This document shows positions 20,052 to 30,500 of a DNA stretch of 64,000 bases, piece by piece (the first letter of the stretch is position 1; every line of letters starts with the position of its first letter). Position numbers and translations under genes: made by a program. Source of the stretch: Fulvia fulva (taxonomy: Eukaryota; Ascomycota; Dothideomycetes; Mycosphaerellales; Mycosphaerellaceae); NCBI RefSeq assembly GCF_020509005.1, contig NC_063012.1, positions 3,782,001-3,846,000 of the forward strand, read 5' to 3'. Below the pieces are notes generated by a model. That model did not search any database and had not been told where the DNA came from. It saw only the letters and a program-made list of their open reading frames with translations.

Positions 20052-22733
20052 CTATGCCTTCCTCGCCCAGCCAACGAGCAACCTCCATCCAGCGTTGCCC
20101 TTGCCTCCCTCCTCCAGTGACTTAGCAACGTTGTCAAGAACGAGCTTCTCGCTTCGACCCATCTCGCTGTTAAGCTTGAGCATCCACTGCTCCCACATCC
20201 TAGCGCCGACAAGACCAGTCATGGCGCGAACGTCCTTGGTGCTGCCCGTAAGTGGTGGGGCGTACTCGGTGACGGTGCCGTCTGTAGCAATGGACATCTC
20301 GACGTTGGCTAAAGCACCCTTTCCGGAGTCACTCCATTGAGATAACGCATCGGCGACCGGAAGGACCATCCAGGCACGCTTGATCTCGCAGAATCCAGCT
20401 CGCTTTAGGCGAGGCAGGAAGCTCTTGCCCGAGCATGGCTCATAGCCTCGAGTCTTCAGGTTGAAAGCGAACTCGACGCCAAGTGCTTGACTTACAGCAT
20501 CAGCGTGGACGAGCTCAGCGTCCAGCAAGTCAAACTCGAGGTAGCCTCCAGGCTTCAGAACACGAAGGCACTCGCGGAGGGTGAGATCCCACTCATCGGC
20601 TGCCGAGCCCTTTGGCCAGATAGTCTTGAGGTGTGTGTAAAGGTTGCGAGCTGACACAACATCGAAGAGGTTGTCCTCGAATGGCAGCTCCCACAACTTT
20701 GGTGATGTGACAACGAAGTGGTTCGATGGTCCATCAAGGGAAGCAACATGAGCCTCGGCGTCCGAAGAGACTGTAGTGTACACTGCTGCATCTGGGTGGT
20801 CATGAGCGACGGTCCATGCCCAGCTGCAGTGTACTTGACCAGCAAGGTCCAGGATGGAGACATCCTTGCGACCCTTGAAGCTCTGCACGATCGGACTGGT
20901 CAACAGCCTGCCGCCATTGACCTCCTTTTGAGCAGCGAGATGCCACGATGATGATTGCAGTTGCTCAAGAGCTTGTCGCTCGCGATCGGCTTTGGCGATG
21001 AGTTCTTTCTTCTCATCCTCTGCAGCGACGGGCAGAAGCGATGAGACGGGACGTTGCGGTGCAGGTCGATCGGCATTCGTGATCTCGTATTTGCCATTCA
21101 GCTGGTTTGCATGCTGCTTCTGCAAACTCACGCGGTTGACGTGATCAGCCTCAGCTCTTGCCTGACGGTGCGCGAACACATCACGCGCGCGTTGCGAGCG
21201 CTTTGTGAGGCGCCATGCTTCCCAGAACGTACCGTCATGGATAGGGGAGATACGCTTCTTGTCAGCTGGGCTTGACGCTGACAATGCCATTGGCGACTCG
21301 GTCTGCACATCAGCGAACCGCACGGATTTCTTGCCTGGTGACGTGTCCTCAACGATGAAAGCTTGACCGATGGGAGTGCTTGGAACAGCTCCTTCGACAT
21401 CTCGAAAGCTCTGCGCAACATGGTCTTCTTCGCAGATAGCTTGCATGTATGCATCTTGAGCAAACAGCCATGAAGCCGTGCGATCAATGTTGGCGGAAGC
21501 ATTTTGCTTGAGCGCGTCGTCGTAGCTCTCGTCAATTTCCTCAACCTCTTTGACGACATCGGTGGGGGAGAAGAGAACCTTTCGTGCGGTGACTGGGTCT
21601 TGTGTGCTTGCTGGAGAGGCAAGTGCCACGACGTGTTCGACAGCGTTATCGGGGCGTACTTCCCAAGGCAAGTTGTAGAACGATGTGGCTGTGCTGGTTG
21701 GCAATGGTGGAGCATCGCTTTGTCTGAAGGGCACGCCATAGAACTCGGCGGCGGTGCTGGTGTTCGGCGCGGCGTCTGCATCGGCCCAGGCTTTGCGCGC
21801 GATGGTGGAGTCGAGCGAGGCGAAGAAGCCACCAGGCGACGGTACTGATAGTGCAGACAATTCATCGTCAGCCTCATTCGGGTCTCGAGGCACCAAGCTG
21901 GAAGTGTCGATCCTGAACCTCCTCGTGATTGGTGGCGAATCGGCGATCTCCTTCATCTCCTCCATTGCTTCCTCAGGGATCTCAATCACGGTTTGCTGTG
22001 ACTGCTGTTGGTCTTCGCCGTGAATGTGCTGAAGGAGATCGATCGTTGAGCGGCTGAGGCGAACGTTTGGCTCCCATGAGTTCTCGTCGTCCAAAGGTCC
22101 CTGAATGTCGGGTGTCGAGGGGCAGCTTGAGATCGCAAGTTCCTCGGATGTCAGGCTACCATCAAGTGAAGGAGCAGATGTGGTACTCGGAACACGTAGG
22201 TCACGGTCTTGTAATCTCGAGAGGATCGCTGGCGACAAGCTGACTTGAATGGGCGGAGAAAGCGCTGATGCGGACCTAAGCTTCTCAATCGTCGGCCATT
22301 GACCTGGAGATGGGATCACCAGGGAAGGATATCTGGCCTTCGGGTCTTTGCTTCCCACGCGCTTCTTGACTGAGGTTGAGAGCTTGATGGGCACCTCCTC
22401 TGAGTCGCTTTCTGAAATGTCGTAGAGCTCGTCGAAACTTCTGGAGCTCCGCTTACTCCAAAGTGAGCTCTGGTCTGACTCGGAATCAGAGTTGCTCATG
22501 TTCGTGCTGCTCTCCATGGGAATTGCCAGAGTGTTTGAGACCGCGGCCTTGGGGGTCGGGAAGTCGTCGCTCACTGGCGAAATGACGAATGTTCGTGGCT
22601 GTAATCTTTGTGGTGGTGCTCTTCGGAGCGAGACCTGAGGTGCATCTTCTATTACTGTATTACGCGGTCCTTCATTATTGCGAGCCGGCGCGGAGGGTGT
22701 GTATGCGGTCGGTTGTAAAGTGATGTTGGCCAT
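20052..22733 (-). CDS. Fungal protein with C-terminal SAM methyltransferase fold
   Basis: Intronless 893-aa protein. The first two thirds (about 1-590) are Ser/Pro/acidic and probably disordered; they include SVRFADVQ and a charged helix with RARDVFAHRQARAEADHVNR. The last 280 residues look like a class I methyltransferase: VSILDLAG at the motif I position, LPFEDNLFDVVSARN (the acidic loop and motif IV region), and LRECLRVLKPGGYLEFDLLD (motif V/VI region, very typical of the Methyltransf_11/25 type). Motif I lacks the usual GxGxG glycines (DLAGQVHCSW), so cofactor binding is not assured; some fungal relatives also have an unusual motif here. Substrate unknown. Start chosen as the first Met of the frame. 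Confidence 0.75.
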   Translation of the reverse strand: MANITLQPTAYTPSAPARNNEGPRNTVIEDAPQVSLRRAPPQRLQPRTFVISPVSDDFPTPKAAVSNTLAIPMESSTNMSNSDSESDQSSLWSKRSSRSFDELYDISESDSEEVPIKLSTSVKKRVGSKDPKARYPSLVIPSPGQWPTIEKLRSASALSPPIQVSLSPAILSRLQDRDLRVPSTTSAPSLDGSLTSEELAISSCPSTPDIQGPLDDENSWEPNVRLSRSTIDLLQHIHGEDQQQSQQTVIEIPEEAMEEMKEIADSPPITRRFRIDTSSLVPRDPNEADDELSALSVPSPGGFFASLDSTIARKAWADADAAPNTSTAAEFYGVPFRQSDAPPLPTSTATSFYNLPWEVRPDNAVEHVVALASPASTQDPVTARKVLFSPTDVVKEVEEIDESYDDALKQNASANIDRTASWLFAQDAYMQAICEEDHVAQSFRDVEGAVPSTPIGQAFIVEDTSPGKKSVRFADVQTESPMALSASSPADKKRISPIHDGTFWEAWRLTKRSQRARDVFAHRQARAEADHVNRVSLQKQHANQLNGKYEITNADRPAPQRPVSSLLPVAAEDEKKELIAKADRERQALEQLQSSSWHLAAQKEVNGGRLLTSPIVQSFKGRKDVSILDLAGQVHCSWAWTVAHDHPDAAVYTTVSSDAEAHVASLDGPSNHFVVTSPKLWELPFEDNLFDVVSARNLYTHLKTIWPKGSAADEWDLTLRECLRVLKPGGYLEFDLLDAELVHADAVSQALGVEFAFNLKTRGYEPCSGKSFLPRLKRAGFCEIKRAWMVLPVADALSQWSDSGKGALANVEMSIATDGTVTEYAPPLTGSTKDVRAMTGLVGARMWEQWMLKLNSEMGRSEKLVLDNVAKSLEEGGKGNAGWRLLVGWARKA

Positions 22734-23651
22734 GTCTGTTGGCCTGGCTCAATCGCCACTTCTTTTGGGTTTTCTGATGCTTGAATGACTGTATGCCGAC
22801 CTGCGGTAAGGATGTACAAACTTCGATCAACGAAGTAGTGAGTATGCACGCCGAAAGAAGAAACGAAAGCGGAAAGAGAGCGCAATCGGACCAACACCAC
22901 GATCAGAGAAAGAGAGCAGTGGGCCGGCGAGGAAGAGTCAGCAGGCTGTTTGGCAGCGAAGGGCCCTTATACAGGCCGAGACGTCTCATCAGCACCATAG
23001 CGCCAGTCAAGGTCCGGAGCGCGCAGCAGGGCGGTTAGCAGGATTTCGATACTCATGCGACGGCGACGTGGTCAACGCTGGCGCTAACATTGAGCCGCAT
23101 CGTGACGCGCATGTCTGGTTGGTCTCCAGCAGAGCAATTCTCCACGGACGGGCATCGCAAGTCCAGGCGATGGGAGTACAGCCAAGGCCAGCGCTATGGC
23201 GGGAGAGGCGGCCTGTCGAACGGCGATGGGTGGCTGAGAGGAAGCGCTGAGGAACTGCTGCGGGTTTGAGAGGGCGCCTAAGTTGGGGCCAATGAAACGA
23301 GTATACTAGGTGCTGCGACATATAGCCTGATATAGGCGCAGGCTGTGGACCCTGTGGTACAGTGATATAGCCCGCATGCTGGAACCGCCCAGCGGCCCAG
23401 GACGAGATGCATTTTCCGGTGGGGATCGAAGTCGCGTGGGATCCGCGCCACTTCATCGTGCGGCCCGTGGTATCGCCGGGCATCCCCCCCCAAATGACGG
23501 TATGCTATCAACAATTTCATGTCTGTTGAAACAGTGCAGTCCGTCGACACTCACCCAATACTTATGACCTTTGGAAGCTCTTGATATCGTAGCCAAGCAA
23601 AACATCGTCAGGCGACACTGCAACCCGTCTGCTCCAACAACCACGTCTACC
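22734..23651. promoter_or_regulatory. divergent intergenic region, methyltransferase-fold gene / RPE1
   Basis: About 920 bp between divergent starts, so both promoters lie here. A run of Cs sits at about 23485. Open frames in the region overlap on both strands and show no motif. No named regulatory site recognised. Confidence 0.4.
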
Positions 23652-24508
23652 ATGGCTCCGGCAGCAATCATTGCGCCCTCTATCCTCAGCGCGGACTTTG
23701 GCGCTCTAGGCAAGGCATGCTCAGACACGATTGAGCAAGGCGCGGATTGGCTGCATGTTGATATTATGGATGGGCACTTTGTGCCAAATATGACCTTTGG
23801 TCCTCCCGTGGTGACCATGATCCGCTCGCACGTAGACCGACCAAAGGAAGCTTTCGGCAAGGGCACCTTTGACTGCCACATGATGATTGCTGAGGTATGA
23901 GGGGAGAGGTGCAAATATGAAGAGCGAGGATGCCGTGCTGACCGGCGCGGTAGCCGAAGAAATGGGTGAAAGAGTTCAAGAAAGCTGGTTGCGATCTGTA
24001 CTGCTTCCACTACGAGGCTGCTGTATCTTCGACCTCAGCTGAGTCGCCGGAAGAGCACAACGACAGCAAGACCACTCCAAAAGAAATGATCAGGTTCATT
24101 CACGAACAAGGCATGAGGGCTGGTATCGCGATCAAGCCGAAGACCGGAGTCGATGTGCTATATGACATCTTGGACAACCCAAACAAGGATGAAGTGCCCG
24201 ACGTATGTATGTCCTGGACGTCAGTCGTTCTACGCTGACCTTATCAACAGATGGCGCTCGTGATGACTGTGGAGCCCGGGTTTGGTGGCCAAAAGTTCAT
24301 GCACGACATGATGCCAAAGGTTGAGGCCCTCAGAAAGCGATATCCCAACCTGAACATCGAAGTCGACGGTGGTCTCAGCGAGAAGACCATTGACACAGCA
24401 GCGGACGCAGGCGCCAACGTGATTGTGGCTGGCAGTGCAGTATTCGGCGCAAAGGACCCCAGTCAAGTCATCGAGGCGCTAAGGCAGGCAGTCGAGAAGC
24501 GTCGGTGA
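23652..24508 (+). CDS. RPE1: Ribulose-5-phosphate 3-epimerase
   Basis: A 249-aa TIM-barrel enzyme that interconverts D-ribulose 5-phosphate and D-xylulose 5-phosphate in the non-oxidative pentose phosphate pathway, cytosolic. Three exons: 23652-23894, 23954-24202 and 24251-24508; introns of 59 and 48 bp in phase 0. Signatures: [11 protein letters not shown] near the N terminus; the metal and catalytic segment [21 protein letters not shown]; the HMMI.EP block, completed only across intron 1; [12 protein letters not shown]; the second catalytic Asp in NIEVDGGLS; and the phosphate-binding [12 protein letters not shown]. All expected active-site His and Asp positions are present. The start context is ACCATGG. 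The last host gene before the transposon stack. Confidence 0.96.
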
Positions 24509-25067
24509 CTTTCAGACAGCAGACTGTAGGATAGCTCAGCAAGTCTGCTGCACATGAGAAGGTGAATGAATCGTGCAGGCCCAGAGAGAATACTGTATGC
24601 TCGCGACTGGCAACCCTGAAATAGAAATAAGAGTTTGTTGCGCGTGATGCACAGTGCACAGCCCAATGAAAGTCAACTGTTGTCTAGGTGACATTAGTCG
24701 ATACTTGATTGAGTAGGCCTAAGTTTAGTGGAGGTGTGCACAACGTGCGACTGTGCACCACGCGCAACAAACTTCTAGAGTTCGTAGTCAGATGAAGGGA
24801 CCTCGAGGAAGTGTTCGGCATCTGCCTCCTCGAATAGCCACTCGATACAAGGCGACGGCAGGAATAAACTCCCACTTGGTTTTTTCGACTTCCGCAACAT
24901 CGCGCCCTGCGGACTTGTGTTTCTCGCGTAGATTTCGAATGTCTGCTCGTCTGCCTTGTATCTCCGCTCGATACTTATAGGATGCTCGTTGTCGCAAGTT
25001 GTTGTATAGAAGTCGTCGCAAGTGTTATATATAAAATGTGCTTTTGGCGGTTGTGAACCTCCAAGGG
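24509..25067. other. intergenic 3' of RPE1
   Basis: About 560 bp. It holds the RPE1 3' end and a minus-strand frame (25021-24788, 77 codons, Arg-rich) with no recognised motif. Composition turns AT-rich near 25020. No supportable gene. Confidence 0.35.
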
Positions 25068-25384
25068 TAAGCGTAGCGGAGTGGAGCTCTATACTAACCC
25101 TTCTGGACTTTAAAGTAGCGTGCGATCCACGCTACCCCTGCCCGACGTGCAGTGCTTGTTGTACGACGACCGTATGTTGTACGACGACCGTATGTTTGCG
25201 AGTTCGCGAACAGGCACAGCGCGATAGGTCACGTGCTACCGAAGCTTAGAAGTGAACCAATCATAGGGGGGCTTGGCGATCGTCCGGGGCTGGTGATAGA
25301 GCTCCACTCCCTCGCTGACGCCACCACCTACGTGCTCGCAAGCTCGCACTACGGTGGATGGCTAGCGCGCGGTCGCTACGCTTA
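25068..25384. repeat. palindromic structured block, candidate MITE
   Basis: The block starts TAAGCGTAGCG and ends with its perfect reverse complement (25374-25384). Inside, GAGTGGAGCTCTAT (25079-25092) pairs with 25296-25309; GTAGCGTG-CGATC-CACGCTAC (25115-25135) is a perfect 8-bp hairpin; and an 18-bp unit containing GTACGACGACC is exactly duplicated in tandem (25159-25194). No clear target-site duplication was found. It sits at the border between the gene island and the transposon stack. Confidence 0.5.
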
Positions 25385-25625
25385 ATGATATCTATATATC
25401 GTGTTTCTTGCTTATCCCGAAGGGTCTAATTCTAGAAACATAAGTAATAGCTAATTAGTCCCTAAGTAAATTATGCCTAAGTATTACTTGCTGTCCTAAA
25501 AGGCTAAATATCAAGCTTCGAGACAAAGTAAGATTTAGCTACTATACTATTAGCTTTTAAGCAATATTGAGCGAAGGAATCACTAAGTAAATATTTATTT
25601 TATATTTCTAAAATTTTGAGATCTA
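25385..25625. other. AT-rich DNA left of the transposon stack
   Basis: Short AT-rich segment without open frames, ending in the TA (25624-25625) used by the pogo-like insertion. Composition suggests RIP-affected repeat DNA; not identified. Confidence 0.4.
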
Positions 25626-25778
25626 ACGTACTTTACTACCGAGCGGGCTATACTACCGAGCGGGCTACTTTTACTAAGAACTATACCACTTCCACTTTAA
25701 TTATGACGGTATCTTAATACGACGACATCCTATAGAATCGTTACTAGGAGGACAATTCCTCTTTAGATTCTTCGCTAT

Positions 25779-26298
25779 TGTCATGGTCTCCCCACAGAGT
25801 GTACAGAAGGTGGGGACAGAAGAGCCTCAGAGTGCTCAGAAGTCGTCAAGAAGTGACAGTCCAGCTTGGTGTGTGAGCGCCAAGAATCACATGCCCCGCA
25901 ACGTTCGCTACGGGACCCAGCCCTCCAAATTCACCCCTCTACCAAACCTTGACAGATTCACTTCGGCTCGTGACTGTGTGACTCACGGCACTCCCGCGAG
26001 CACCCGCGACTGCGCTGGACCCTGGAAGAAGCACGTGGAAGACTCGGAACGTAGGGCAGGTTGGAATAAGGTTTTGAGCAAAGCTGCTGAGCGCGGCTTC
26101 GCACGGGTTAGCCCTGTTGATGCGGGGACACGCACTCGCGAGGGTCGCGTATAAATATCTGGCCTTCCCCAGGCCTCTCTTGCTTTCTTCGTCTTTTGTT
26201 TTGTGTAGCAATCATACCATACCCTTTTGCATCTGCACTTCGCACCTGCATTCTCGCTTTCACCCTTGCATCTCACAGGCCAGGCTCTCGCCCTGACA
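25779..26298 (+). repeat. 5' LTR, Gypsy-A copy 1
   Basis: 520 bp, TGTCA...TGACA. Holds TATAAATA at 26150-26157; transcription is predicted to start near 26191, about 41 bp on. An open frame of 124 codons crosses its first part and equals the pol tail seen in the 3' LTR. Confidence 0.95.
26150..26157 (+). promoter_or_regulatory. TATA box of Gypsy-A LTR promoter
   Basis: TATAAATA, the only good TATA motif in the LTR, about 41 bp upstream of the inferred R start at 26191. The same motif lies at 31921-31928, 36470-36477 and 42241-42248 in the other LTR copies. Confidence 0.7.
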
Positions 26299-26300
26299 TC

Positions 26301-26309
26301 ACAAAAGAC
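26301..26309 (+). promoter_or_regulatory. self-priming primer-binding site, Gypsy-A copy 1
   Basis: ACAAAAGAC lies 2 nt after the 5' LTR and is the exact reverse complement of GTCTTTTGT at 26191-26199 in the LTR, where the transcript is predicted to begin. This is the arrangement of Tf1-type self-primed retrotransposons. I saw no match there to a tRNA 3' end. Confidence 0.65.
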
Positions 26310-26340
26310 CAACAAACCGTCAACCACTCGAGTCATCCTC

Positions 26341-27501
26341 ATGGGTGACCACGCCACCGATAGAGGTGTCAACCTCGACAACCAAGACACTCCATTCCAC
26401 TTCAGTGAGTGGACTGACATCCCCTTCTCGAACGCCGCTGCCTTCGGTGCCTGGGCAAACGCCAACCCCGACACCGCCTACGCTCTCATCAACCGCACCG
26501 TCTCCTCTTTCCGCGAGACCGCCCAGCAGGTCGAGCAAGCAAACAACCAAGCAACATACCTTCAAGGTATTGTGAACACCTTCCAGAACCTCGCCCCGCA
26601 CGCCGACGACAACCGCCGCCAGCACTTCTCCAAGAAGGTCAACGACCCAGACGAGTTCGACGGCAACAAGAGCAAGTTTGAGGCATTTGAGACACAGCTC
26701 ACCATCAAGCTGTTGGCTAATGCCGACCACTTTCCGCAAGAGAAGGACAAAGTCACGTACGTCTTCTCCCTCCTTCGGGGAGACGCCGCGGCTCAGGTAC
26801 AACACTACATCGACAACGCCACGCAGACTATCGGCTGCCCGGACGTCCTCACCTTGATGCAGGACCTCCGTGCTGCCTTTGGTGATCCAGACCGTAGAGC
26901 CACCGCCCAGAACGCCATCCACAACCTCCTCCAGAAGAACAAGAGCTTCGCCGAGTACCTCGCGGCCTTCAACCGCGACATCGGGTTCACCGGCTACAAC
27001 GAAGAGACCAAGAAGAGCACTCTCCGCCGTGGTTTGTCAGCAGAGCTTCTTCGAGCCCTCGAGGACAAGGACGTCGGTGCTATGAGCTTCCGTGAGCTCG
27101 TCGAGACCTGCCAGCGCCTCGACTCCAACATGAAACACACCGCCTCTCTCCTCGCTTCCCGTTCTCAAGGTCGTCAGCCTCGTGGTCCCGGAAGCCACTT
27201 CGCTGCTCCACTAGGCGCCGCCGCTCCTACGGCTCTCCCTCCCGTCTCTGTAGGTGACGCTATGGATCTCAGCGCTGGTGCCGCCGTCCCTCGAGTCCAG
27301 GGCCTCGTCAACGGTAAGCTCACTCCCGAAGAGAAGCTTCGCCGTCGCCAGGCCGGACTCTGCACCTACTGCGGCGGTCCAGGCCACATCGCAGCCAACT
27401 GTCCGCAGCTCGCTGCTCGTAACGCCCGCAACCCGGTTCGCGGCGCTGTCGGCGCTATCGAGCCTGCTCCTGCTGCTCCCGCTGAGCAGGAAAAAGCCTA
27501 G
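26341..27501 (+). CDS. gag: Gypsy-A copy 1 Gag
   Basis: A 386-aa structural protein of the retrotransposon particle. The frame opens upstream inside the LTR (Met codon at 26227), but the first Met after the LTR and primer site is at 26341 (MGDHATDRGVNL), which I take as the start. The central region (FDGNKSKFEAFETQLTIKL, then a helical stretch to about residue 260) fits the retrotransposon Gag domain. Near the C terminus is one zinc knuckle, CTYCGGPGHIAANC (CX2CX4HX4C, residues about 341-354), for RNA binding. It ends with TAG at 27499-27501, overlapping the open pol frame by 16 nt. Confidence 0.95.
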   Translation: MGDHATDRGVNLDNQDTPFHFSEWTDIPFSNAAAFGAWANANPDTAYALINRTVSSFRETAQQVEQANNQATYLQGIVNTFQNLAPHADDNRRQHFSKKVNDPDEFDGNKSKFEAFETQLTIKLLANADHFPQEKDKVTYVFSLLRGDAAAQVQHYIDNATQTIGCPDVLTLMQDLRAAFGDPDRRATAQNAIHNLLQKNKSFAEYLAAFNRDIGFTGYNEETKKSTLRRGLSAELLRALEDKDVGAMSFRELVETCQRLDSNMKHTASLLASRSQGRQPRGPGSHFAAPLGAAAPTALPPVSVGDAMDLSAGAAVPRVQGLVNGKLTPEEKLRRRQAGLCTYCGGPGHIAANCPQLAARNARNPVRGAVGAIEPAPAAPAEQEKA

Positions 27502-27528
27502 GTCTTCCTCATCGACGCGATGAAGACC
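27486..27528 (+). promoter_or_regulatory. candidate -1 frameshift cassette, Gypsy-A copy 1
   Basis: The pol frame (-1 relative to gag) opens at 27486 and the gag stop is at 27499. In the overlap lies G-GAA-AAA (27489-27495), then a 5-nt spacer, then a hairpin 27501-27528 whose arms pair GGTCT with AGACC and TCATCG with CGATGA around a 3-nt bulge. No Met codon precedes the protease motif in pol. The heptamer is imperfect for the P-site tRNA, so the mechanism is inferred. Confidence 0.55.
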
Positions 27529-30500
27529 AAGAACAACGTTTACCGAAAGTGAAGAGAGGAAAGAAGTTGAGGATCAATACAGCACAGCTAGACCTGTACG
27601 ACGAGACGGGCAAGGACCACGCTTGCAAACCGTTCGTCACGAATGTAAATATCGGCTCAAAGAAACTCTCTTCTTCCAATCTCACTCTCATGGACACTGG
27701 CGCACTAGGCGAGTCTTTTATGGACTATAAACTCGCGACCTCTCTCAACCTCGAACCCCAGGAACTGAAGTACCCTCGCACCCTTGAACTCTTTGACGGC
27801 ACGGAGACTACCACTGGTAAGATTACTCATGTTGTACACACGTCAATCACCCTCGGAGGCAAGCGTATGTCGATCACCAGCTTCCTTACGTCCCTACCGC
27901 ATCAGAAGTTTATCCTCGGCCTCCCCTGGTTCAGACGACACCGACCTATCATCGACTGGACTTCCCTTACTGTCAGCTTCCCTCCAGAAGTTCCTCCGGC
28001 ACCTCCGCCTTCTCCGCCGCCTCAGCGCGGTCCTGAGTATACCAAGATCTTCCAGGTGAACGCCGCTGCCTTCACCACTGCTGCTAAGCAGCCCAAAGCT
28101 CAAGTCTTCGTCGCCTCTCTCCGCGATATCGACATCGCCCTCGAGAAGCTCGACAAGAAGCGTACACCTACCGACCCTGCTACGAAGGTCCCTCCTTGGG
28201 CACACCACATCCTCCACGTATTCGATGCTAAAGCCGCAGACGAGCTGCCTCCTCATCGCCCTCACGACCACAAGATTGAGCTAGAAGAAGGTGCAGAGAC
28301 ACCGTTCGGACCGTTATATTCCATGTCCCGAGAAGAGCTTATCGTCCTCAAGAGATACCTCGAAGAGAACCTAAAGAAGGGGTTCATTCGAGCGAGCCGT
28401 TCCAGCGCTGGCAGTCCCGTCATGTTCGTCAAGAAGCCCGGCGGTGGTCTACGCTTCTGCGTAGACTACCGAGGCTTGAACGCTGTTACAAAGAAGAACC
28501 GCTACCCAATACCGTTGATTCAGGAGACGCTCGAGCGCCTCTCTAAGGCCAAGTACTTCACCAAGCTCGATGTCATCGCTGCGTTCAACAAGTTACGAAT
28601 GGCAGAAGGACACGAGTATCTCACAGCCTTCCGTACTCGCTACGGGCTGTTCGAGTCGCTCGTTATGCCCTTCGGCGTTTGTAACGGGCCTAGTACCTTC
28701 CAGAACTTCATTAACGACATCCTTCAGGAGTTCCTCGATCAGTTCTGCACTGCCTACATCGACGACATCCTAGTCTATAGCGAGACCAAGGAGGAGCACC
28801 GCGAGCACGTCTGTAAGGTCCTTCAGAAGCTCGCAGACGCCGGCTTGCAGCTCGACATCGACAAGTGCGAGTTTGAGAAGACCGAAGTCAAGTTCCTTGG
28901 TTTGATCATTACCGCAGACGGCATCAAGATGGACCAAGAGAAGATCGACGCTATCGTCGAATGGGATGCTCCTACGAACGTCAAAGAGGTCCAGGGTTTC
29001 CTAGGCTTTGCCAACTTCTACCGCCGCTTCATCCACGCATTTTCGGGCGTGGTACGCCCTTTGACGAAGCTCACGCGCAAGGGTGAGAAGTTCGCCTGGA
29101 CCGACGAATGCCAGGAGGCTTTTGACTTGCTCAAAGCGAAGTTTGTTGAGAACCCGCTTCTACGGCACTTCGATTTCGAACTGGAGACCCGTGTAGAGAC
29201 CGACGCATCCGACGGCGTGGTGGGCGGTGTCCTGCTACAACGCCGCTCGCCTGAATCCCCCTGGTTACCTGTCGCCTTCCTCTCCAAGAAGATGACCGCC
29301 ACGGAGTGTAACTACGAGATCTACGACAAGGAGCTTCTCGCCATCGTCAAAGCTTTCGAAGAGTGGCGCCCCGAGCTCGAAGGCTCTGCTATGCCCGTCC
29401 AAGTAAGCTCCGACCATAAGAACCTCGTCTACTTTATGAAGAGCAAGCTGCTCAATCGTCGCCAGGCCCGCTGGAGCGAGTTCCTCTCCCGGTTCAACTT
29501 CGTGATCTCGTACACGCCCGGCAAGGCCAACTCGATGGCCGACGCCCTTACCCGCCGCCCTGGTGACTCTCCAGTTGATCGAAGAGGGGGCCGGCAAATC
29601 GCAGGGCAACAAGTCATCAAAGAGCACAACCTCTCTTCCGAGCTTCGAGAGTACCTATCGAATGGCCAGCCTACGCTCGCCGCTTCCTTTGCTACTCTCG
29701 TGCTCGCTCCTGCCTACCTTGACGAGAGTGACGATGAATCCGAGCCTGAAGAATACGCCTCGGACGCTGAGGACTTGAACGACGATGAAGAGGGCTCAGT
29801 AACGACCGACGGCTCATCCGAATCAGACTTTGAGGGGTTTGATAATGAGGAGCAGCCCGAAGGCATCATGGCACGAGTACGAACAGCGTACGATGCCGAC
29901 ATAGACGCCCAAGAGTTAGTTCAGGCCCTTGAATCTGGCGCGAGGACATTCCCGGGCTTCTCGCTGTCCGAGTGCGAGCTCCAGGGAGGTGTCGTCTACT
30001 TCCGTAAGAAGCTTTACGTACCGCAGCCCGAAGGCTCTAATATCCGAGCTGAGATTCTTCAAATCATCCACGACTCCGCCTCTGGGGGTCACCCAGGCGT
30101 AGCCAAGACCCACAAGCTCCTCGCTAGGTATTACTGGTGGCCGCATTCCTGGAAGGACGTCCGCCGCTACGTGCTGAACTGCGCTGCTTGCCGAAGAGCC
30201 AAAGCTAACCGCCACCGTCCCCACGGTCTCTTGCACCCTCTCCCGGCTCCTGATCGTCCGTGGAAGCACATCACTATGGACTTTATCACCGATCTTCCTC
30301 ACGGCAAGACCTTCAGCGGCGTGAAAGCAAAGGCCCTTCTAGTGATCGTGGACCGTCACTCCAAGGACCGGTACATGATCCCGTGCTGGAGCATGACCGC
30401 AAAGGAGACTGCTCGCTTGTTCTACGAATTCGTCTGGCGCTTTCAAGGCCTCCCGGATAGCATCACCTCTGACAGAGGCACCCAGTTCATCTCGCACTTC

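Noticed and set aside
25159..25194. Start of a CRISPR-like or satellite array
   Set aside because: Only two adjacent 18-bp units and no spacers.
25783..26154. Stand-alone gene in the 5' LTR (MVSPQSVQKV...)
   Set aside because: Same sequence as the pol tail in the 3' LTR; explained by LTR duplication.
25939..26211. 90-codon minus-strand frame in every Gypsy-A LTR
   Set aside because: Repeats only because the LTR repeats; no motif and no promoter in that direction.
26320..26922. 200-codon open frame opposite Gypsy-A gag (also at 36640-37242)
   Set aside because: Antisense shadow of gag codon bias; no conserved domain and it begins inside gag.
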